Source of the DNA: Thermanaerothrix solaris
Lineage (GTDB): Bacteria > Chloroflexota > Anaerolineae > Anaerolineales > Anaerolineaceae
Assembly (NCBI RefSeq): GCF_032334255.1
Contig: NZ_JAUHMF010000001.1
Location: 248,001-312,000, forward strand
Length of the DNA: 64,000 nt
Reading direction: 5' to 3'
In this document: positions 59,203-64,000 of the stretch, piece after piece
How the letters are laid out: the number at the start of each line of letters is the position of its first letter
How positions within the stretch are numbered: position 1 is the first letter of the stretch
The notes under the pieces: model-generated
The model's input: the letters and a program-made list of their open reading frames with translations, nothing else
The model's database searches: none
Told to the model about the DNA's origin: nothing
Program-made: the position numbers and the translations under genes

Positions 59203-60450
59203 ATGGCCAAATGGGGTTATGTGGATAATGAGGGACGCTTGGTCATACCCGATGAACTTGCGCGGGTGTATGGATTGAAACCCGGAGCGAAGTTTGTTGT
59301 TTCGGAAGAACAAGATGCGCTTCGCTTAAATCGTTCTGTTTGGCAATTAAACCGAATTTACTTAGAGGTCACCAATCAGTGTAACCTCTCATGTGCGATG
59401 TGCATAAGACGTACCTGGCATGAACCGGTTGGATTCATGAGCGAAGAGACCTTTGCTCAACTAGAAACGGCCTTGCGGGACATTGAACCTAAGCCATCCG
59501 TTTGTTTGAGTGGATTGGGAGAACCCCTTTTTCATCCAAAGGTCGTCGAGTGGGTGCATCGGTTGAAGCAGGTTGGAGCAAGTGTTGAGATTATCACGAA
59601 TGGCACATTGCTCTCACGTGAACGTTCAAAAAAGTTGATCGAGGCAGGATTAGATATCCTGTGGTTTTCACTAGATGCAGAAGATCCCGAGCAATATCGG
59701 GCGATTCGAAGCGGAGCGGTTTGGGAGCAAGTGATTGAAAATATCCAAAATTTTAAAGCGTTGCGGCCGCCCAGTCATAAACCCAGACCACAGATAGGTC
59801 TCGTATTCGTAGCGATGAAGAGTAATATCCACGAGTTGCCGGGGGTCTTGGAATTGGGACGTAAATTAGGAGCGATTTACTTCATCGTTAGCAACGTGTA
59901 CCCTTATTCGGCCGATATGGATGAAGAACGATTATACGTTCATTCGCCTAAAAATATCGCCTTTTTTAAGTCTCCGTGGATACCGGTATTGCGATTTCCT
60001 AAAATGGATTTTGAAACGATGGAAGAAACTCAAAAAGGACTGCAACTGGCGCTCAGCGGCCTTTGGAATCTCGAGTTTGGTGGCATAAATCTAAACCAGA
60101 CCTGCGACCATTGCCCATTTATCGAGCGTGGTGCAGTTGTGATCGGCTGGGATGGATGTGTTAGCCCATGCTTAGTGCTCTTACGCTCGCACACCACCTA
60201 TCTTCATGGAAAATCCAAATCAGTGCGGGCTTATCACGTAGGAAATTTGAACTCCTTGCCTTTGAAGGAAATTTGGGAATCTCCAGACTACGTGGCATTT
60301 CGTGAACGCGTACATGCTTTTTCCTTCTCTCCCTGCACATTTTGCGGAGGGTGTGATTTATCTGAGGCTAATGAAGAAGATTGTTTGCGTAATACCTTCC
60401 CTACTTGTGGAGGGTGTTTTTGGGCTCAGGGAGTTATTCAGTGTCCATAA
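59203..60450 (+). CDS. Radical SAM/SPASM enzyme with an AbrB-like N-terminus (tungsten-cofactor maturase-like)
   Basis: A 415-residue protein. Residues 3-45 look like a SpoVT/AbrB swapped-hairpin domain (GYVDNEGRLVIPDELARVYGLKPGAKFVV). The radical SAM cluster motif is CNLSCAMC (Cys60, 64, 67), followed by CIRRTWHEPVGFMSEETF and LSGLGEPLFHPKV. The Cys-rich SPASM end includes CDHCPF, GCVSPCLVL, CTFCGGCD and CGGCFW. The opening strongly recalls proteins annotated as radical SAM maturases of tungsten cofactor oxidoreductases (TIGR04317-like), from memory. No aldehyde:ferredoxin oxidoreductase is in this window. GGGTGG lies before the start. Confidence 0.82.
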   Translation: MAKWGYVDNEGRLVIPDELARVYGLKPGAKFVVSEEQDALRLNRSVWQLNRIYLEVTNQCNLSCAMCIRRTWHEPVGFMSEETFAQLETALRDIEPKPSVCLSGLGEPLFHPKVVEWVHRLKQVGASVEIITNGTLLSRERSKKLIEAGLDILWFSLDAEDPEQYRAIRSGAVWEQVIENIQNFKALRPPSHKPRPQIGLVFVAMKSNIHELPGVLELGRKLGAIYFIVSNVYPYSADMDEERLYVHSPKNIAFFKSPWIPVLRFPKMDFETMEETQKGLQLALSGLWNLEFGGINLNQTCDHCPFIERGAVVIGWDGCVSPCLVLLRSHTTYLHGKSKSVRAYHVGNLNSLPLKEIWESPDYVAFRERVHAFSFSPCTFCGGCDLSEANEEDCLRNTFPTCGGCFWAQGVIQCP

Positions 60451-60554
60451 GGGGTCTCAATTTTTTACTTGATCTATAACCCTGGAGTAGTCATTGTCGC
60501 CCATGATATACTTTGGACATAACCTCATCAATCCCATAATGCTCGGAGTGAACC

Positions 60555-61478
60555 ATGAAGCGAGATTTCATTCACGTTTCGGATTATTCTGCTACCGAGT
60601 TGCAAGCCATGCTGGATTTGGCCGTGCAACTCAAAAAAGAATGGCAAGCGGGTGGTAATCCGCCTTTGCTCAAAGGTAAAGTCTTAGGAATGATTTTTCA
60701 AAAACCGAGTCTACGGACACGGGTAAGTTTTGATATGGCTATGCGTCATTTGGGAGGTGATGCGCTTTATCTCTCTCCCAATGAAATCGGGTTGGGCCAG
60801 CGTGAATCAATAGCCGATGTCGCGCGCGTGCTCTCAGGATATGTGGATGCCATAATGGCACGAGTATTTGCTCATGACCATGTGCTGGAATTGGCTAAAT
60901 GGTCAACCGTGCCTGTTATCAATGGGCTGAGTGATTACAACCATCCCTGCCAGGCCATGGCCGACGCGTTGACCATCCAGGAAGAGTTTGGCAGTTTGAA
61001 AGGACTTAATGTCACTTTTGTGGGTGATGGAAACAATGTAGCCGTTTCGTTAATGCATATTTGCACCAAATTGGGGGCGAATTTCACCATAGCCTGTCCT
61101 GAAGGTTATGATTTACCACCCCAGGCGGTTGAACTGGCTCGTTTCTTCGCTTCAACCAGCGGGAGCCGCTTACGCTTCTTGCGAGATCCTCACGAAGCCG
61201 TGCGCGATGCTCACGTCATCTATACCGATACCTGGACCAGCATGGGACAAGAGGCCGAAGCCAAAAAGCGTGAGGCTGTATTCCCTCCTTACCAGGTCAA
61301 TGCAGCTTTGGTTGCCGAAGCACGGCCCGATGTCATTGTGATGCACTGCTTGCCGGCCCATCGCGGGCAGGAATTAACGGACGAAGTAGCAGATGGACCG
61401 CACTCGCGCATTTTCCCTCAGGCGCATAACCGTTTACACGCTCAAAAGGCGATCTTGGTGAAGTTACTAGCAAGTTGA
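60555..61478 (+). CDS. argF: Ornithine carbamoyltransferase
   Basis: Makes citrulline from ornithine and carbamoyl phosphate; 307 residues. The carbamoyl-phosphate motif is FQKPSLRTRVSFDMAMRHLGG, the ornithine-binding segment NGLSDYNHPCQAMADALTI, and the late motif HCLPAHRGQE with the catalytic Cys. DTWTSMGQEAEAKKR is also typical. It is followed 25 bases later by rocD, so the two enzymes that compete for or supply ornithine are co-transcribed. Confidence 0.97.
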   Translation: MKRDFIHVSDYSATELQAMLDLAVQLKKEWQAGGNPPLLKGKVLGMIFQKPSLRTRVSFDMAMRHLGGDALYLSPNEIGLGQRESIADVARVLSGYVDAIMARVFAHDHVLELAKWSTVPVINGLSDYNHPCQAMADALTIQEEFGSLKGLNVTFVGDGNNVAVSLMHICTKLGANFTIACPEGYDLPPQAVELARFFASTSGSRLRFLRDPHEAVRDAHVIYTDTWTSMGQEAEAKKREAVFPPYQVNAALVAEARPDVIVMHCLPAHRGQELTDEVADGPHSRIFPQAHNRLHAQKAILVKLLAS

Positions 61479-61503
61479 AATTGGAGTTTTAAGGGATAAA
61501 AAT

Positions 61504-62715
61504 ATGCTGACAAAAACTCAGGAATTAATCGAGTTAGAAGAACTGCATGGTGCTCACAATTACCATCCCCTGGACGTGGTGCTCACACGAGGTGAAGGAG
61601 TATGGGTGTATGACGTGGAAGGAAAGCGCTATTTGGATTGCTTGAGTGCCTATTCTGCGCTCAACCAGGGGCACGTGCATCCGCGCATTCTTGAAGCGAT
61701 GATTGAACAGGCTAAAAAGATCACCCTCACCTCGCGGGCGTTCCGAAATGATCAATTACCCCTATTTTACAAAGAGATTACTGAGTTAACCGGCTACGAG
61801 ATGGTGTTACCCATGAATAGCGGTGCAGAAGCGGTCGAGACGGCGATCAAAGTTGCCCGAAAATGGGCGTACCAGGTTAAAGGGGTGCCACGTTATGAGG
61901 CCGAGATTATTGTGGCTGAGGGCAACTTTCATGGGCGCACCATTTCGGTTATTTCCTTCTCGACTGAACCACTGTACAAAAAGGACTTTGGTCCCTTTAC
62001 CCCGGGTTTCGTGATCGTACCTTTTGGTGATGCCAACGCTATTGAACGGGCAATAACACCAAATACCGCGGCGGTATTGCTAGAGCCTATTCAGGGAGAG
62101 GGTGGAGTTAGAATTCCACCTGCAGGCTACTTGAAAGACGTTAGCCGCATTTGTCGTTCTCATAATGTGCTTTTCATTGCCGATGAAATTCAAACAGGCT
62201 TGGGGCGAACCGGTAAGTTGTTCGCCTGTGATCATGAGGGGGTGCGTCCTGATATGATGATTGTGGGCAAGGCACTCTCAGGCGGTTTTTACCCCATTTC
62301 AGCCGTGCTTGCTGATCGCGATATAATGGGTTTAATTCAACCGGGAGAGCATGGTTCTACGTTTGGCGGGAATCCGTTGGCGGCAGCGATTGCCCGCGCT
62401 GCTTTACGCGTGATTGTAGAAGAAGGCTTAATTGAAAATGCGGCGCAAATGGGGGAGTATTTCTTGGAACGACTGGCGGAAATCCCTCAACGGAACATCA
62501 AAGAGGTTCGTGGTAAGGGACTTTTGATCGGGGTAGAACTGAAGCATGAATTGGGCAACGTGCGGCGATATTGTGAAGCGTTACGCGAACGGGGTATCCT
62601 GGTTAAGGACACTCATGAGCACGTCATTCGCTTCGCACCGCCCCTGATCATTAGCCGGGATATTATTGATTGGGCTATGCCGCACATCCAAGAAGTGCTC
62701 ACGGCCAATCTTTAA
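61504..62715 (+). CDS. rocD: Ornithine aminotransferase
   Basis: A PLP-dependent class III aminotransferase of 403 residues that interconverts ornithine and glutamate semialdehyde. YLDCLSAYSALNQGHVHPRI, LTSRAFRNDQLPLFYKEI, VLPMNSGAEAVETAIKVARKWAYQVKG and FIADEIQTGLGRTGKLFACDHEGVRPDMMIVGKALSGG (PLP lysine in GKAL) match RocD more closely than ArgD. With argF it links the proline/glutamate pool to citrulline and arginine. Confidence 0.94.
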   Translation: MLTKTQELIELEELHGAHNYHPLDVVLTRGEGVWVYDVEGKRYLDCLSAYSALNQGHVHPRILEAMIEQAKKITLTSRAFRNDQLPLFYKEITELTGYEMVLPMNSGAEAVETAIKVARKWAYQVKGVPRYEAEIIVAEGNFHGRTISVISFSTEPLYKKDFGPFTPGFVIVPFGDANAIERAITPNTAAVLLEPIQGEGGVRIPPAGYLKDVSRICRSHNVLFIADEIQTGLGRTGKLFACDHEGVRPDMMIVGKALSGGFYPISAVLADRDIMGLIQPGEHGSTFGGNPLAAAIARAALRVIVEEGLIENAAQMGEYFLERLAEIPQRNIKEVRGKGLLIGVELKHELGNVRRYCEALRERGILVKDTHEHVIRFAPPLIISRDIIDWAMPHIQEVLTANL

Positions 62716-62736
62716 TCATGAGAGAACGATCAAGAT

Positions 62737-62776
62737 TGCTCCTGAGGAGGAAAACCGTCCTTGGGAGCATTTTTAA
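62737..62776 (+). terminator. Terminator after rocD
   Basis: TGCTCC (62737-62742) pairs with GGAGCA (62764-62769), with further pairing of GAGGA and TCCTT inside, followed by TTTTTAAAA. Confidence 0.8.
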
Positions 62777-62830
62777 AAATGGAATATTTCAAAAAATTTG
62801 AAGGAGTTTTATCCTTTTGAGGCCTTTGGG

Positions 62831-63763
62831 TTGGAAAAGCGCTCTCGGAAAATAATCCCTTTTTTTGTTCTTCTTCTTGGCATCTTGGCAATATCCACCG
62901 CATCCATTCTGATCCGTTTCGCCCAGCGCGAGGTGCCCTCATTAGTTATTGCCGCCTATCGTTTAGGTATTGCAACACTGCTTTTATTCCCCCTGGGGTG
63001 GAAACGTAAATACACCGCTAACCTCAAGGGCAAAGATTGGGTGTGGCTCGTTCTGGGTGGTTTTTTTCTGGCCTGTCATTTTGCGGCGTGGATCACCTCT
63101 TTAGAACACACCACTGTTGCCAGTTCGGTGGTGCTAGTAACCACGACGCCGCTTTGGGTGGCACTTCTGTCCCCTTTAGTTTTGCATGAGAAACCCGGTT
63201 CATCTGTCTGGTTAGGGTTGATTATGGCAATGGTGGGCAGCATTTGGATCGGCCTGCAAGGAAATTGCGCCTTTGAGGGGATGAGTATTTCCTGCCTGAT
63301 GGGAGATTCGATCCAAAAACGAGACTACTTGGTGGGTAATCTCCTCGCCCTATCCGGGGCTCTTTTTGCTTCAGGTTATATGTTGGTAGGCCGGTATTTT
63401 CGTCCCCGAATCTCACTATTGCCATATATTACGATCGTGTATGGTGTGGCAGCAGTGTGTTTACTGGGCTTTGTCGGGATCGCCCACCAACGCCTATGGC
63501 CTTATTCGGGGCGGGCCCTGATCATTTTAGTAGCGTTGGCGATCGGACCACAGATTCTGGGACATTCAGCCTTTAATTGGGCCCTGCGCTTTCTGCCGGC
63601 TTCTTTCGTAACCCTTGGTTTACTAGGTGAGCCAGTGGGAACAATGATTTTAGCCTCGTTATTTCTGGCAGAATTGCCTACCTGGGGGGAAATTGTGGGA
63701 GGCGGGATTATTCTTGCGGGAATTTACCTCGCCTCCCGTTCTACCCTTTCCACGCCAAATTAA
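62831..63763 (+). CDS. EamA/DMT-superfamily transporter
   Basis: A membrane protein of about 310 residues with ten predicted helices in two EamA repeats. The first has STASILIRFAQREVPSLVIAAYRLGIATLLLFP and HTTVASSVVLVTTTPLWVALLSPLVLHEK. The second has LSGALFASGYMLVGRYF and LLGEPVGTMILASLFLAELPTWGEIVGGGIILAGIYLAS. It probably exports a metabolite. The start is uncertain: I take the TTG at 62831 after GAGG, though the frame is open to a TTG at 62798 that lies before AAGGAG. Its stop overlaps the convergent malQ stop. Confidence 0.85.
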   Translation: MEKRSRKIIPFFVLLLGILAISTASILIRFAQREVPSLVIAAYRLGIATLLLFPLGWKRKYTANLKGKDWVWLVLGGFFLACHFAAWITSLEHTTVASSVVLVTTTPLWVALLSPLVLHEKPGSSVWLGLIMAMVGSIWIGLQGNCAFEGMSISCLMGDSIQKRDYLVGNLLALSGALFASGYMLVGRYFRPRISLLPYITIVYGVAAVCLLGFVGIAHQRLWPYSGRALIILVALAIGPQILGHSAFNWALRFLPASFVTLGLLGEPVGTMILASLFLAELPTWGEIVGGGIILAGIYLASRSTLSTPN

Positions 63764-64000
63764 TTGGTTTGAAGATCTACCTCACCTGACGGTTGAAGCG
63801 AGTTTTCGGAAGAATCACGGCGGAAAATGTAATTAATCTCCGCTAAGCGTTCTGATAATGCAGGATTGAGGTCATTACTTTTCATACGCCAGGTCCAATT
63901 CCCATAGGGGCGCCCTGGGTAGTTCATGCGTGCTTCGTTCCCCAAGTTAAGCACATCCTGCATTGGGGCAAGAGCCATAATGGCAACGGAAGACCAAATG
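63760..64000 (-). CDS. malQ: 4-alpha-glucanotransferase (partial, C-terminal 80 codons)
   Basis: The gene enters from the right edge. The visible end WSSVAIMALAPMQDVLNLGNEARMNYPGRPYGNWTWRMKSNDLNPALSERLAEI matches the conserved C-terminus of MalQ/amylomaltase, where the motif LxxEARMNxPGxxxGNWxWR is diagnostic. The rest, including the catalytic residues, lies outside the window. The last 20 residues are an unconserved tail. Confidence 0.92.
   Translation of the reverse strand, partial: IWSSVAIMALAPMQDVLNLGNEARMNYPGRPYGNWTWRMKSNDLNPALSERLAEINYIFRRDSSENSLQPSGEVDLQTN

Noticed and set aside
1..64000. CRISPR arrays, rRNA genes or prophage
   Set aside because: I saw no regularly spaced direct repeats with unique spacers, no rRNA core sequence and no phage structural genes on either strand.

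Overview
The window looks like a chromosomal segment of a Chloroflexota bacterium, most likely class Anaerolineae (inference from gene content, not a database match). Pointers are the moderate GC, purine-rich Shine-Dalgarno sites before most genes, a NEW3-domain/ABC exporter operon, a large Agl23-like membrane glycosyltransferase fused to an NHL propeller, a recX-rny pair, ClpC with a GSI-alpha type glutamine synthetase, and no outer-membrane or LPS genes. Nearly everything is housekeeping or conserved accessory DNA. One insertion sequence is present; there is no prophage, CRISPR array or rRNA.

Layout. 1-3.2 kb (minus): ABC-2 exporter with a NEW3 protein, the permease running off the left edge. 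3.3-8.0 kb (minus): an ftsZ operon with two glycoside-hydrolase-like TIM-barrel proteins, two small proteins and an LCP-like membrane protein. 8.1-9.6 kb: an IS element with a DDE transposase. 9.66-12.7 kb: two tRNA-Ala genes, a T-box leader and leuS. 12.7-24.3 kb (plus): creatininase-family protein, recX, rny, a cell-surface glycan module (bi-domain oxidoreductase, heparinase-like protein, glycosyltransferase) translationally coupled to a PhoB/PhoR-type two-component system, and an AHSA1-like protein. 24.4-31.4 kb: tRNA-Val, corA, a PfkB kinase plus ahcY operon, an NBR1-Ig-like lipoprotein, recA, tRNA-Pro, a GNAT and a phosphatase. 31.5-41.4 kb: the GT-C/NHL protein, surE, a small membrane protein, a GNAT, clpC, and glnA with a long structured leader. 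41.8-47.2 kb (minus): the most unusual locus (below). 47.4-54.3 kb: ligA, an rRNA-methyltransferase-like protein, tmRNA (minus), an FAH-family protein and hppA. 54.4-64.0 kb: RluA-type pseudouridine synthase, ABM protein plus Fe-ADH, DegV, pyruvate kinase, an AbrB-radical SAM fusion, argF, rocD, an EamA transporter and the 3' end of malQ.

The best candidate for an undescribed system is the minus-strand operon 47222-41822. It encodes a small zinc-ribbon membrane protein, a DUF2207-like membrane protein whose predicted cytosolic tail ends in eight cysteines arranged (CA)5-G-(CA)3-GGGR, a PqqD-like/radical SAM/SPASM enzyme, a paralogue of that enzyme that has lost the iron-sulfur cysteines, and a class I methyltransferase. 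I infer post-translational modification of the Cys-Ala tail by an active/inactive radical SAM pair. Other strong points are the roughly 380-nt glnA leader, which matches no riboswitch I can recognise, and an FtsZ in which the catalytic T7-loop aspartate is histidine.
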